Assembly: GCA_017960475.1 (NCBI GenBank)
Contig: JAGCZH010000040.1
Span: 62,001-126,000 of the forward strand
DNA: 64,000 bases
DNA from: Bacteroidales bacterium
Lineage (GTDB): Bacteria > Bacteroidota > Bacteroidia > Bacteroidales > P3
Reading direction: 5' to 3'
Positions 1 through 8,950 of this stretch are shown in pieces. Position 1 is the stretch's first letter. Every line of letters starts with the position of its first letter. A model generated the notes under the pieces. It ran no database searches. It was not told the origin of the DNA and saw only the letters and a list, made by a program, of their open reading frames with translations. The position numbers and the translations under genes are program-made.

Positions 1-792
1 CGGCACTCCATAGTCGCCGTCAAGGGTGCGGAACTTCTTCACTTTTGTGTCACGGACAAAGAAATGGTCAATCAACGAGGGCTTGTCTTTGCCAAAGCCT
101 GTGTAGGTCTCCTTGTAGCTCGTCGTTTTCGTCATATCGCGTGCCACTTTGAGACCTACATTATAAAAGACTTGGAAAATGCTGTCGTCAATGGTTGAGT
201 TCATATCACCACCCACAATTATGGGCGTACCTTCCGGCAGCTTCCTGTCATTGACCAATGCGGCTATCAGATTAGCGCCCTCGGCTCTTGCTGTCTTGCC
301 CACATGGTCCAGGTGTGTGTTGAAGTAGCAGAAATCTTTCTTTGTCAAACGGTCATGGAAGTGTGCCGTCGTTACGGTGCGACGGCAGGCAGCGTCCCAT
401 CCCAGCGATGGCTCAAGGGGTGTGGTGCTGAGCCAATGGGTCTCTCCGGATAATAATTCAAGACGTGAGGTGTCGTAGTATATGGCCATGAATTCACCCT
501 CTTCTTTGCCGTTGTCACGACCTACGCCTATACGGCGATAGGAGGGGAGGCAGCTGTCAAGATACCGTAGCTGGTCTATAAGAGCCTCTTGCAATCCTAT
601 GGCGACAGGGCGTTCTTCGTTGATCATCTTTACGACGGCGCTGCGTCGGTTGGGCCATCCGTTTTCTCCGTCGATATTGTTCCATGAATTGTATCGTATG
701 TTGAAAGATATAATCTTTGTCTCTTGGGCTGTGACGCCTTGCGTTATAGCGATAAGGAAAGTGAAAAACACTATGATGCTCAATCGTTTCAT
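1..792 (-). CDS. Endonuclease/exonuclease/phosphatase (EEP) family protein, 3' end outside the window
   Basis: The minus-strand frame is open from an ATG at 792-790 to the window edge, giving 264 residues. It starts with a signal peptide (MKRLSIIVFFTFLIAI, cleavage near TAQ), so the enzyme is exported. Hallmarks of the EEP fold follow in order: SFNIRY near residue 30, the metal-binding Glu in GLQEA near 65, a CYFNTHLDH stretch, GGDMNST, and SLIDHFFV near the end. EEP proteins are metal-dependent phosphodiesterases; the substrate (nucleic acid, phospholipid or sugar phosphate) cannot be read from these motifs. Only a few tens of residues should be missing. A TAACTTTG -7 box lies 29 nt upstream of the start on the same strand (821-828). 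The neighbour is a divergent rhamnosidase, so it may be a single-gene unit. Confidence 0.85.
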   Translation of the reverse strand, partial: MKRLSIIVFFTFLIAITQGVTAQETKIISFNIRYNSWNNIDGENGWPNRRSAVVKMINEERPVAIGLQEALIDQLRYLDSCLPSYRRIGVGRDNGKEEGEFMAIYYDTSRLELLSGETHWLSTTPLEPSLGWDAACRRTVTTAHFHDRLTKKDFCYFNTHLDHVGKTARAEGANLIAALVNDRKLPEGTPIIVGGDMNSTIDDSIFQVFYNVGLKVARDMTKTTSYKETYTGFGKDKPSLIDHFFVRDTKVKKFRTLDGDYGVP

Positions 793-820
793 GACATTAT
801 TGTTGTTATTGTTTCTTTTG

Positions 821-828
821 CAAAGTTA
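821..828 (-). promoter_or_regulatory. Bacteroidetes -7 box for the EEP gene
   Basis: Read on the minus strand the bases are TAACTTTG, matching TAnnTTTG. Transcription would start about 7 nt downstream, leaving a leader of about 20 nt before the ATG at 792. The -33 element is weak: only TTG at 849-847, with an 18-nt spacer. Confidence 0.5.
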
Positions 829-887
829 CACAAAAAAGTCAATCAACAACGGTAAAAAAAATCTTACAGCACCTTTTTAATCCATTA

Positions 888-1112
888 TAACCTTTAAAAC
901 CTTTTCAACTTTTTCAACTTTTTTAACTTTTTAACCTTTTCAACCTTTTTAACCCTTAAAAAATTTTGGAAATTATGTATCTTTGCATCGTGTTTTCAAT
1001 CGAAAATAATACCTCTCAGTTAAGTCCGTGTGCAATTTTCAATTTTCAATTTTCAACTTTTAACCTTTTCAACCTTTTCAACTTTTTCACCCTTTATAAC
1101 CATTATAACCCT
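888..1112. repeat. Low-complexity AACCTTTT/CAACTTTTT tracts in the EEP-rhamnosidase intergenic region
   Basis: The gap between the divergent genes is filled by iterated short phrases such as AACCTTTTCAACTTTTT and three ATTTTCAATTTTCAA repeats, broken by a unique stretch near 965-1035 that contains a -7 box. Similar phrases recur before 9178, within 35.4-36.0 kb, before aroA (about 47.9 kb) and at 50.46-50.64 kb. The reading frame passes through here only by chance; I do not consider it coding. Confidence 0.6.
978..985 (+). promoter_or_regulatory. Probable -7 box for the rhamnosidase gene
   Basis: TATCTTTG matches TAnnTTTG and is followed by GCA, as in many Bacteroidetes promoters. No good TTTG lies 19-21 nt upstream. 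If used, the leader is about 125 nt long. This argues against any upstream in-frame start near 966 and supports translation from GTG 1119. Confidence 0.4.
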
Positions 1113-1118
1113 TTAATC

Positions 1119-3935
1119 GTGAAACTTTTTTTTCATATTCTTTTGGCTTCGATTTTTCTCGTCGGTTGTAGCAATTCAATAAAAATAAATAGACCCACTG
1201 TCGAAATGCAAGATGGTTCGATGCCGTTGGCTACTGCTGAACCTCGTTTCAGCTGGTGTTATGAGGCTGATGTCAATAATGTCGTTCAGGTCGAATACCG
1301 TGTCGTCGTCGCCAGCAGTGAGAATAACGCTAAAAATGGTGTCGGCGACCTTTGGGATTCCAAAATTGTTGCCTCCAATGAGATGCTTTACATCCCATAC
1401 GAAGGCAAACACCTCAAGAGCCGTGACCGTTGCTGGTGGAAGGTTTTTACTACTGTCACCTACGGCGACAAAGGCAAGAAGAAGACCATTGAAAGCGATG
1501 TGCAGCATTTCGAGATCAGTCTCCTTTCGCCGGATGACTGGAAAGCGCACTGGATTGGTCGGGACTATGACGATGACAAGGTAGAGGGGCATACCTCCAT
1601 CGCCGCCCGCTACTTGCGCAAAGAATTCCCTCTCAAGGAGGATATATCAAAGGCGCGACTGTATATCAGCGGCCTTGGTGTCTACAGTGCATATATCAAC
1701 GGCGCCGAGGTGAGTATGAACGAGGTCTTGAAACCCGCTTTAAGCGACTATACGCGCCGCATCTATTTCAACGCCTACGATGTGACCGATATTGTACGTG
1801 AAGGCGACGATAACGCAATGGGTGTTATCCTCGAAGGGGGGCGCTTTACAACCGTGCGTCATGACACCAACTATTTGGAGTGGTGTGGTATCAACCATGC
1901 CGCACATTATGGTCTGCCGCAACTGCTCATGCAACTGGAGGTAACATACAAAGACGGCTCGACAGATACCATAATCAGCGGCGATGGCTGGCGTATCACC
2001 AACCGCGGCCCTATACGTAAGAGCAACGAGTTCGACGGCGAGACCTACGACGCACGCCTTGATTTAGGCGACTGGACGCAGCCCCATTACGACGACAGCC
2101 AATGGGAGGATGTTGTCGTCGATTACGACCGTCAGAACATGTACCGCGAGGACATCTATAACCCACGTCACCGTGTGGCCCGTGAATACCCAGTTGTTAC
2201 TGGCAGCCATCTGCCAGGCGACTACCATCGCCCCGACCCGATGCAGCTCCTCACACCGCAGCCCAACCCCAATATCAAGGTGCAGGAATCGCTGAAACCT
2301 GTGGCTCTCTTCCGTAAGGGCGACACGTGGATTGTCGACATGGGACAGAACATGGTAGGCAATCTTGAGTTTCGAATTTCGAGTTTTAAATTACGAAGTG
2401 GGGATACCATTACCTTCCGTTATGCTGAGAGTCTGAATCCAGATAGTAGCATATACACTGCCAATCTGCGCTCAGCGGAATGTACCGACCGGTTTATCGC
2501 GTCAGCGAACTCACAACTATCAACTTTCAGTTTTCAATTCACCTATCATGGTTTCCGTTATGTCGAGATAACAGGATTACGTGGGCAACCGAAGCCTGAC
2601 GATTTCATAGGTCGGGTCCTCTACGACGAGATGCCTATGACAGGCAGTTTTGAGTGCTCCAACGACATCCTCAATGCCATCTATCGCAATGCCACATGGG
2701 GCATTCGTGGCAACTACCGCTCTATGCCCACCGACTGTCCGCAGCGCGACGAGCGCATGGGATGGACCGGCGACCGCACTACCGGCTGCTATGGCGAGAG
2801 TTACATCTTCGACAACCACCGCCTCTACGCCAAGTGGCTGCAGGATATGGAGGATGGTCAGTTCGAGAACGGATCGCTCTCCGACGTGGCCCCTGCCTAT
2901 TGGCGCAACTACACCGACAATATGACCTGGCCTGGTGTCTTTATCACCGCTGCCAATATGATCCAAATACGTTTTGGTGACGACCGTCCCATTCGGCAGC
3001 ACTATGATGCCATGAAGCTCTGGATGCTTCACATGAAGAAATATTACCTCAAGGACGGCATCCTCATTCGCGACACCTATGGCGACTGGTGTGTGCCGCC
3101 CGAGAGCCCCGAGCTTATCCATACCGAGGACACCAACCGAATGACATGGCCTGCCAACCTTTCCACGCCATACTATTATCTCTATTGCAAAATAATGAAA
3201 GGCTTTGCAGCTAGAATTGGCAAATATGCCGACACGGCCTACTTCCAGAACGAGATGGACTTCGTTGGAAACGCTTACAACGCCCGCTACCTCGATACCA
3301 TCACTGGACGCTACGATCACAACACCGTCACAGCCAATATCCTGCCGTTGGCCATCGGCATGGTGCCCCAAGGATTGGAGGACAAGGTCTTTGCCAATAT
3401 TATCGACAAGACCGTCAATGACTTTGGTGGCCATGTCTCCACTGGTGTCGTCGGCATCCAGCATCTCATGACCACCCTTACCAACTACGGCCGCGGCGAC
3501 TTGGCACTGAAGTTGGCCACCGACACAACCTATCCCAGCTGGGGCTATATGGTGAAGCGGGGCGCCACCACAATATGGGAACTCTGGAATGGTGACACTG
3601 GCGATCCAGCGATGAACTCGGGCAACCACGTGATGCTCCTCGGCGACCTCATTTCATGGTGTTACTCCTACCTTGGTGGCATTCGTGGTTGCAATGGCTA
3701 CAGCCGCATAATACTGAAACCATACCCCATCGATGGTCTCGACTATGTCAACTGCTCATATAATTCCGTTAGTGGTCGTATCGAAAGCAACTGGCGTCGT
3801 ATAGGCGACCGTTTCGAGTGGGATATTGTCATTCCTGCCAACAGAACCGCCGAGGTGTGGATTCCTGAAAAGGACGGGTACGAATTGCTAAAACTCTCCA
3901 GTGGTTGCCACCACCTCACAAGCCGTCTTAATTAA
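1119..3935 (+). CDS. Alpha-L-rhamnosidase, GH78 family, lipoprotein
   Basis: This 938-residue protein would remove terminal alpha-L-rhamnose from plant or host glycans. GTG 1119 is chosen because it begins a lipoprotein signal peptide (KLFFHILLASIFLVGC, lipobox LVGC); the longer in-frame extension upstream translates AT-rich repeats and would start before the likely promoter. Domain order fits GH78: an N-terminal Fn3-like region with AEPRFSW, the Bac_rhamnosid_N beta domain (about 190-370), a linking beta domain, then the six-hairpin catalytic barrel beginning near 520. The family signature TDCPQRDERMGWTGD lies at residues 538-552. The C-terminal beta sandwich (GGIRGCNGYSRIILKP onward) is complete, so the protein is full length. 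The gene converges on the S66-GH97 gene and the two stop regions overlap by 8 bp. Lipidation suggests periplasmic or outer-surface location. Confidence 0.9.
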   Translation: MKLFFHILLASIFLVGCSNSIKINRPTVEMQDGSMPLATAEPRFSWCYEADVNNVVQVEYRVVVASSENNAKNGVGDLWDSKIVASNEMLYIPYEGKHLKSRDRCWWKVFTTVTYGDKGKKKTIESDVQHFEISLLSPDDWKAHWIGRDYDDDKVEGHTSIAARYLRKEFPLKEDISKARLYISGLGVYSAYINGAEVSMNEVLKPALSDYTRRIYFNAYDVTDIVREGDDNAMGVILEGGRFTTVRHDTNYLEWCGINHAAHYGLPQLLMQLEVTYKDGSTDTIISGDGWRITNRGPIRKSNEFDGETYDARLDLGDWTQPHYDDSQWEDVVVDYDRQNMYREDIYNPRHRVAREYPVVTGSHLPGDYHRPDPMQLLTPQPNPNIKVQESLKPVALFRKGDTWIVDMGQNMVGNLEFRISSFKLRSGDTITFRYAESLNPDSSIYTANLRSAECTDRFIASANSQLSTFSFQFTYHGFRYVEITGLRGQPKPDDFIGRVLYDEMPMTGSFECSNDILNAIYRNATWGIRGNYRSMPTDCPQRDERMGWTGDRTTGCYGESYIFDNHRLYAKWLQDMEDGQFENGSLSDVAPAYWRNYTDNMTWPGVFITAANMIQIRFGDDRPIRQHYDAMKLWMLHMKKYYLKDGILIRDTYGDWCVPPESPELIHTEDTNRMTWPANLSTPYYYLYCKIMKGFAARIGKYADTAYFQNEMDFVGNAYNARYLDTITGRYDHNTVTANILPLAIGMVPQGLEDKVFANIIDKTVNDFGGHVSTGVVGIQHLMTTLTNYGRGDLALKLATDTTYPSWGYMVKRGATTIWELWNGDTGDPAMNSGNHVMLLGDLISWCYSYLGGIRGCNGYSRIILKPYPIDGLDYVNCSYNSVSGRIESNWRRIGDRFEWDIVIPANRTAEVWIPEKDGYELLKLSSGCHHLTSRLN

Positions 3936-6900
3936 TCTTCATCACAAAGCCGCCGCCGGGAGCGAGGTGGACGGTAATGGCAGGCATATTGTTGTCTATT
4001 GTTTTGTGTCGGTAATCGCTGCCCTTGCGGTGGGCGTTAGCGCCATCGCTATAGAGTTCGATGGTGGCTTTGGTGATTCCAAGTTCACTGAGGTTTAGCT
4101 CGATGTCACGTTCCGTCCAGTTGGTTATACCGCCAATATACCAAGTGTTGCCTTTGCGGCGTGCTGTGACTATGTATTCGCCAACCTTGCCTTGCAGCAC
4201 TCTCGTCTCGTCCCACACGGTGGGTATCTCGGCTACAAAGCGGGTGTAGTCGGGCTCGCGGTCATAGTTATCGGGTGAGTCGCAGAGCATGTTGAGGGGT
4301 GACTCAAGGACGATGTAGAGCGCCAGCTGGTGGCAGCGGGTACCTTGGCTCATAGGCTGCATCCAGCAGGGATGGTAGTTCCATCGGCCTCCGTTGAGCA
4401 TAGCACCCTGGGTGTAGTCCATCGGGCCTGCTGCCTGACGGATAAAAGGTATCTCGCAATCATAGCGCATCTGGTCGGCGGTGGCGGGTGCCCACTTCAT
4501 CTGCTCGAGGCCGAAAACACCCTCGAAGTTGAGCACGTTGGGGTAGGTGCGCGTGAAGCCTGCGGGCTTGAAGGCTCCGTGGAAGTCGACCACCAGGTGA
4601 TACTTGGCGCATGTCTCTGCGGCGCGGCGGTAGAAGTCGGTGACTAGCTGGTCGTCGCGGTCCATGAAGTCTATCTTGAATCCCTTGACACCCATCTCGC
4701 TGTAATGGCGGCAGACATGCTCCATGTCGCGGTCGAAGGCGTAGTAGCCTGCCCAGAGGATGATACCCACGTTGCGCTCCTTGGCGTACTGCACGAGCAT
4801 GGGCAGGTCTATCTCGGGCACCACCTGAAAAAGGTCAGCCTGCTTGTTCACCGCCCAGCCCTCGTCGAGAATCACATATTCGATGCCGTAGCGTGAGGCA
4901 AAGTCGATATAGTGTTTGTAGGTGTCGTTGTTGAAACCAGCCTCGAAATCGACGCCTGTGATGTTGAGACAGTTCCACCACTCCCATGCTACCTTGCCGG
5001 GCTTTATCCAGCTGATGTCGTCAACTCGTGAGGCTTCGCCAAGAAGGTAGCTCATGTTGTTCATGGCTATGTCTATATCGTTCTTTCCAACCATGAAGAT
5101 TCGCCAGGGGAAGTGTTTCGTTTTGTCCATCGTGGCGATATATTTCTCACGTTCTTTGACAAGCAGCTGCAGGTTGTTGTGTCCACCTTGGGCTACTTTT
5201 GCGGGCACTGGCGCATGTTTGCATTCCATAATGCCGTCGGCGAAGTGGCGAAGGTACATTCCGGGATAGTCGCTGAGTGACGATTCGGTGACGCATATTT
5301 TCACTCCGTTGTCGCAATGCAGCAGTATGGGCAGGAAGCATAGTCTTCTTGTGTCGAGATCCCTTAAAGGCTTTGTAGTGTATTGGTTTTCGAAAGATGA
5401 GTTGTACTGGGGATCGAAGGCGGCCCATTTCTCTGACATGGGCGACCATGTGTTGGAAAGTATGAAGGGCTCGTTGCCGAATCGTGTCGAGTCGAATTTG
5501 GAGACATATGGCACAGTGGCAGTGGTGTTGTCGCTAAACATGCATGACATCTTCTCATTGGTGACTACACCTGGCATTCCTTCCCACACATATCGGTAGG
5601 CGACACCCTCGTTGTAGGCTCGAAACACGACAGAAAGACCCTCTTTCATGTGCAACGTTATCTCGTTGCAGCGGTTTTGCATGGAGGCTTGTCTTGAAAA
5701 AGGCGACGCTATGGTCTCGTCGATGGTGCGTCGGGTGATCTTCTTTACAGTCATTTTTTTGAAGTCCTTTTTGCCTTGCGTATAATCCAATCCTATCATG
5801 GACATTGGCATTATCGTCTTTCCATCATAAACAATGTCGTATGACAATACACCTTCATCGCTGATTATGGTTGTCTCTATTTTTCCGTCGGGACTTTTTA
5901 GATTATAGTTTTTTGATTTTGTTTTGTTGATGTTGCATCCTGTGGATATCAGGATTTCAGCACTGTCGACAGTGGGGTAGCTTTGGCAATTGACCTCGGT
6001 TTGGTTTCCCTCTATGTTGAACAGTAAGGTAGCTCCGTCGCTGCGGACCTCCATTGTTACGGGGGCACCCATAACAAGTGGGTAGTTTACATCTCCATGT
6101 CCACCTGGGAAGCCGCAGAGTAGTGGTATGTTGTATTTCTCAAGTCTCTCTCTCAGCATGGCTTCTACACTTTCGTAGGTCATCTCGTTCCCACAGTCGG
6201 TGAATTCGCCCAAAACAACACCTCTGCAGCGATCCAGGAGTCCGTTTAGTATCAAGGCACTGAGCTGACGGTCGATGTTTCGCATGGGTTCCTCGACTTC
6301 CTCTATAAAAAGTATGATGTCTTGTCCTGCTGTTGCGTCGGCCTGTGAACCTGTGTTTGGCGCTATGGTGCAGATGTTGCCGCCTACCAGGATGCCACTG
6401 GCTGTTCCTTCTATGTTTTGTGGATGTGCGGGCAATTTGTATAGTGGCACTTTGCCCATAAGCAGATCCCGCGCCAAAAGGCTGGTTTCATCCAGGCCTC
6501 CTTTGCAGAGAAAGGTGCTCATGGTGCCATGTATGCTCATGACACCGGCACGTGTCAAGAGTCCGTGGAGTGTGCTTATGTCGCTGAAACCCATCAGCCA
6601 TTTGGGATGTGATGCCCACTCGCTGAGGGGTATCATATCGATATATTGTATTGTGCCATAGCCGCCACGGTTGCAGATTATGGCTTTGATTGTGGTGTCG
6701 TTCAAGGCCCAGAGTAGGTCACTGACACGTTCTTCGATAGTGCCGGCGTATTTTCCTGCATATTGTTTTCCGACATTGGGACCTATCACTGGCTCAATGC
6801 CCCAGCCACGCAGCACTTCAGCGGCTTTCTCTATCTTCTCCATGGGTGCATAATAGGCGGGGGAGATGAGGGCTATGCGGTCTCCGGCTTTAAGATATTG

Positions 6901-7020
6901 CGGTTTCTCGCATTTCAGTGTTACGCCAGCTCCTTTGTGACCGTTGTTTGGCTTTTGACCAAAGACGTTAAAAGTCGGAAGGAGAATAACGAGCAGGATT
7001 GTCAGTAGGGCTCTTTTCAT
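3928..7020 (-). CDS. S66 LD-carboxypeptidase fused to GH97 glycosidase
   Basis: One uninterrupted frame of 1030 residues encodes two enzymes. After a signal peptide (MKRALLTILLVILLPTF...GQ), residues about 38-340 are an S66 LD-carboxypeptidase, which cuts the L,D bond of murein tetrapeptides. The Ser-Glu-His triad is in place: S146 in MGFSDIS, E240 in FIEEVEE, H308 in GGHGD, with NRGGYGT upstream. Residues about 365-1030 are a full GH97 enzyme starting at YNLKSPDGK. D784 (FKIDFMDRDDQ) and E839 (FGLEQ) are 55 apart, matching, from memory, the nucleophile and acid/base spacing of retaining GH97 alpha-galactosidases such as BT1871, so a retaining mechanism is likely. The linker contains LISTGC, which resembles a buried lipobox and may be the former start of a separate GH97 lipoprotein. 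Each half alone is certain; the biological sense of the fusion is not known. Confidence 0.88.
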   Translation of the reverse strand: MKRALLTILLVILLPTFNVFGQKPNNGHKGAGVTLKCEKPQYLKAGDRIALISPAYYAPMEKIEKAAEVLRGWGIEPVIGPNVGKQYAGKYAGTIEERVSDLLWALNDTTIKAIICNRGGYGTIQYIDMIPLSEWASHPKWLMGFSDISTLHGLLTRAGVMSIHGTMSTFLCKGGLDETSLLARDLLMGKVPLYKLPAHPQNIEGTASGILVGGNICTIAPNTGSQADATAGQDIILFIEEVEEPMRNIDRQLSALILNGLLDRCRGVVLGEFTDCGNEMTYESVEAMLRERLEKYNIPLLCGFPGGHGDVNYPLVMGAPVTMEVRSDGATLLFNIEGNQTEVNCQSYPTVDSAEILISTGCNINKTKSKNYNLKSPDGKIETTIISDEGVLSYDIVYDGKTIMPMSMIGLDYTQGKKDFKKMTVKKITRRTIDETIASPFSRQASMQNRCNEITLHMKEGLSVVFRAYNEGVAYRYVWEGMPGVVTNEKMSCMFSDNTTATVPYVSKFDSTRFGNEPFILSNTWSPMSEKWAAFDPQYNSSFENQYTTKPLRDLDTRRLCFLPILLHCDNGVKICVTESSLSDYPGMYLRHFADGIMECKHAPVPAKVAQGGHNNLQLLVKEREKYIATMDKTKHFPWRIFMVGKNDIDIAMNNMSYLLGEASRVDDISWIKPGKVAWEWWNCLNITGVDFEAGFNNDTYKHYIDFASRYGIEYVILDEGWAVNKQADLFQVVPEIDLPMLVQYAKERNVGIILWAGYYAFDRDMEHVCRHYSEMGVKGFKIDFMDRDDQLVTDFYRRAAETCAKYHLVVDFHGAFKPAGFTRTYPNVLNFEGVFGLEQMKWAPATADQMRYDCEIPFIRQAAGPMDYTQGAMLNGGRWNYHPCWMQPMSQGTRCHQLALYIVLESPLNMLCDSPDNYDREPDYTRFVAEIPTVWDETRVLQGKVGEYIVTARRKGNTWYIGGITNWTERDIELNLSELGITKATIELYSDGANAHRKGSDYRHKTIDNNMPAITVHLAPGGGFVMKIN

Positions 7021-7584
7021 GGGTATTATTGAATTTTGCAGGTGACGATTGTAAAAATAATAATAGTGTGTGAGAAAAAGATATTATTAATTAATTTGTT
7101 GAATATTAATATATAGACATCTTTAAACTCTAAACTTTAAACTTTAAACTTCAGAGTTTACTAACATAACTCATTATGTCAGTTTTTATTGCGTTAACAA
7201 AAGTCTCTTTGCTTGTCAGCAGCGGTCATTTTCTTCCGATAGAGGTCGGTTGCTGGTCTTTTTCCGCCTTTTTTCTCCATCGTCATTGTTTGCAAATACT
7301 GTTTTCTGTTATCCTTTGTTTGTCATTGTTGTGCTTTTTTCTTTTGTACCTTGCAGTGTGTCATATCTTTGCAACGTCTTTCAAGGGAGACTATGGCAGC
7401 GAGTAGGGAAGAGGCCGACACGGCGACATTTCTTTCTACTATGTCAGGCAGTGAGTCAAAAGGATGCGCGCGACTTTGCGACACTGCCACCCAGGTCTGC
7501 ACGATTGTCCGCCACCCATCTTGATGTCGTTTCTCCTAAAGAAGATGTAATCAAATCATTTATTAACTTTTAAAACTTTTTATC
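7021..7584. other. Intergenic region before the DUF6266 gene
   Basis: About 560 bp without a convincing gene. 7095-7128 holds TTGTTGAATATTAAT followed by AGACATCTTTAAAC, a phrase that recurs at 27105-27138. A T-rich stretch follows, with TATCTTTG at 7364-7371, a good -7 box, and TTTG 17 nt before it (7343-7346), a little short of the usual spacing. If that promoter serves the gene at 7585 its leader is about 205 nt and GC-rich in the middle, so it could be structured. Two plus-strand frames here (7176-7406, 7250-7573) are T-rich with no recognisable features and I reject them. Confidence 0.4.
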
Positions 7585-8220
7585 ATGGGTAAAATCAAGC
7601 AAGGTATTATGGGCGGTTTCGCCGGCAAAGTGGGTCCTGTCATCGGTACTTCTTGGAAGGGCAAGGCTGTGATGCGTTCAAGAGCTCTTAGCTTTAACGA
7701 TCGCAACTCACAAGCCCAGCAGGAGCAACGTGCCCGCTTCAGTATTGTGATTAGATTTGTCTCTGCCATAGGCGGCTTCATCTCTGTGGGCTTCCGTTCC
7801 CGTGCCGTGGGAATGACGGCTCCCAATGCCGCTGTCTCTGCCAATATAGGCGAAGTCATCACAGGTACTTTCCCCAACTATGAGATTGACTACTCCAAGG
7901 CGCTGGTGTCGGCGGGCTCTCTCGACCTTCCATTCAACGCTCAGGCTACTGTCGATTCCAACACTCTCAGCCTCACATGGGCCGACAATTCGGGTATGGG
8001 CACTGCCAAAGCCACCGACAAGGTTATGATTCTTATCTACAACAAGACCAAAAATCAGTCGGTCTCTGAATTCGATGTCGCTTCTCGCTCAGAACGAACA
8101 GGCTCGGTGACTATCCCAACTGCATGGAACTCTGACTCGGTCGAGGTTTGGCTTGCCATGAATAGTCTCGACGGCACTCTGACATCCAAATCCGCCTATT
8201 TAGGCTCCTTCACTATCTAA
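7585..8220 (+). CDS. DUF6266 family protein
   Basis: The 211-residue product begins MGKIKQGIMGGFAGKVGPVIG followed by SWKGKAVMRSR, the typical opening of the DUF6266 family common in Bacteroidetes. The family has no established function. There is no signal peptide or clear membrane segment. The N-terminal 60 residues are glycine-rich and basic; the C-terminal half looks like a beta domain (LSLTWADNSGMG, ATDKVMILIYN, VEVWLAMNS). Length agrees with the family. A strong terminator lies directly after the stop, and a second unknown gene follows it. Start at ATG 7585 is supported by conservation of the first residues. Confidence 0.75.
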   Translation: MGKIKQGIMGGFAGKVGPVIGTSWKGKAVMRSRALSFNDRNSQAQQEQRARFSIVIRFVSAIGGFISVGFRSRAVGMTAPNAAVSANIGEVITGTFPNYEIDYSKALVSAGSLDLPFNAQATVDSNTLSLTWADNSGMGTAKATDKVMILIYNKTKNQSVSEFDVASRSERTGSVTIPTAWNSDSVEVWLAMNSLDGTLTSKSAYLGSFTI

Positions 8221-8242
8221 TCTTCAACCTTCTTGTTTAACA

Positions 8243-8267
8243 GGCGGCCTTCACAGACCGCCTTTTT
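8243..8267 (+). terminator. Rho-independent terminator after DUF6266
   Basis: GGCGG at 8243-8247 pairs with CCGCC at 8258-8262, loop of 10 nt, followed by TTTTT. It lies 22 bp after the DUF6266 stop and before the best start of the next gene. Confidence 0.75.
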
Positions 8268-8283
8268 CTTTGCTTTCACTTTT

Positions 8284-8796
8284 ATGAAACCTTCCGTTAA
8301 TTTTATGGCTATTGTTCTTGCTTTCAACCAAAACATGGAACCAGCCCAATCTTTGGAACAGTTCCGCTGTCAGTCGCAGGAACTTTTGATGAATGTTGAG
8401 CCCTGCATGGATGTTGTATTACCGCTTGTCAAAGACTCTTCTTTGAAAACCAACCTGCAATGCCGTTATGACTCCCTGCTGTCATTGGCTTTCGATGTCG
8501 GAGTAGACTGTTTCTTGTCGTCGCAAATACCATCGTTGCTTTCACGAAGTGCTTCCAAATCGGAGATTAAAAACGCCTTTTTGTCGCTGCCTGCCTTCGA
8601 GGCGGATTTGCGTCCCGATCTCGTTGTGCAATTGAGACAATATCGCATGCCACTGTTGTCACGTAGAGCCTTCGAATATGAGTTGTTTTGTGGCGTTGTC
8701 TCTTTTGCCATCAACATCTCTGGCCGTGGACGCTATAGCTTTGAGCCTTATGTCTTAGACCCTTTCTTCCGTTTTCTGATGTCCGCTGCACGTTAA
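8284..8796 (+). CDS. Hypothetical protein, 170 residues
   Basis: Not recognised. The frame extends further upstream, but that part would translate the terminator, so ATG 8284 (MKPSVNFMAIVL) is the likely start; ATG 8305 is an alternative. The product is mixed helical with evenly spread charged residues, no signal peptide and no membrane segment. Features include AQSLEQFRCQSQELL near the N-terminus and a Ser/Arg-rich middle. It directly follows DUF6266 on the same strand but is separated by the terminator, so it may be expressed only by read-through. Base composition resembles its neighbour. Confidence 0.5.
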   Translation: MKPSVNFMAIVLAFNQNMEPAQSLEQFRCQSQELLMNVEPCMDVVLPLVKDSSLKTNLQCRYDSLLSLAFDVGVDCFLSSQIPSLLSRSASKSEIKNAFLSLPAFEADLRPDLVVQLRQYRMPLLSRRAFEYELFCGVVSFAINISGRGRYSFEPYVLDPFFRFLMSAAR

Positions 8797-8848
8797 GTCT
8801 GCGATGCATTCTTTTGTATGGCCTTTGGTGTTTGGTTTGAAAAATATC

Positions 8849-8880
8849 TTTGTTCGTGTGCTAAAAAAATGTTATTTTTG
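8849..8880 (+). promoter_or_regulatory. Consensus Bacteroidetes promoter with no near gene
   Basis: TTTG at 8849-8852, a 20-nt spacer, then TATTTTTG at 8873-8880, followed by CAAAT. This is a full match to the Bacteroidetes housekeeping promoter. The next clear start codon of a real gene is at 9178, about 290 nt downstream, past an intergenic repeat. Confidence 0.7.
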
Positions 8881-8950
8881 CAAATAAATTAAGTAGCAAT
8901 AAAAAATACTCTAATGTAATAAATGCATGATTTATAGTAGAATCATCATT

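Noticed and set aside
966..1118. N-terminal extension of the rhamnosidase
   Set aside because: Translates repeat tracts, begins before the likely -7 box, and places a lipoprotein signal internally; GTG 1119 fits better.
2577..3629. Long 350-codon minus-strand frame inside the rhamnosidase gene
   Set aside because: Antisense of a conserved catalytic domain; GC-biased open frame, no signal or family motif.
7176..7573. Two overlapping plus-strand frames before DUF6266
   Set aside because: T-rich, hydrophobic by composition only, no start context or family pattern; the second ends just before the DUF6266 start and looks like leader sequence.
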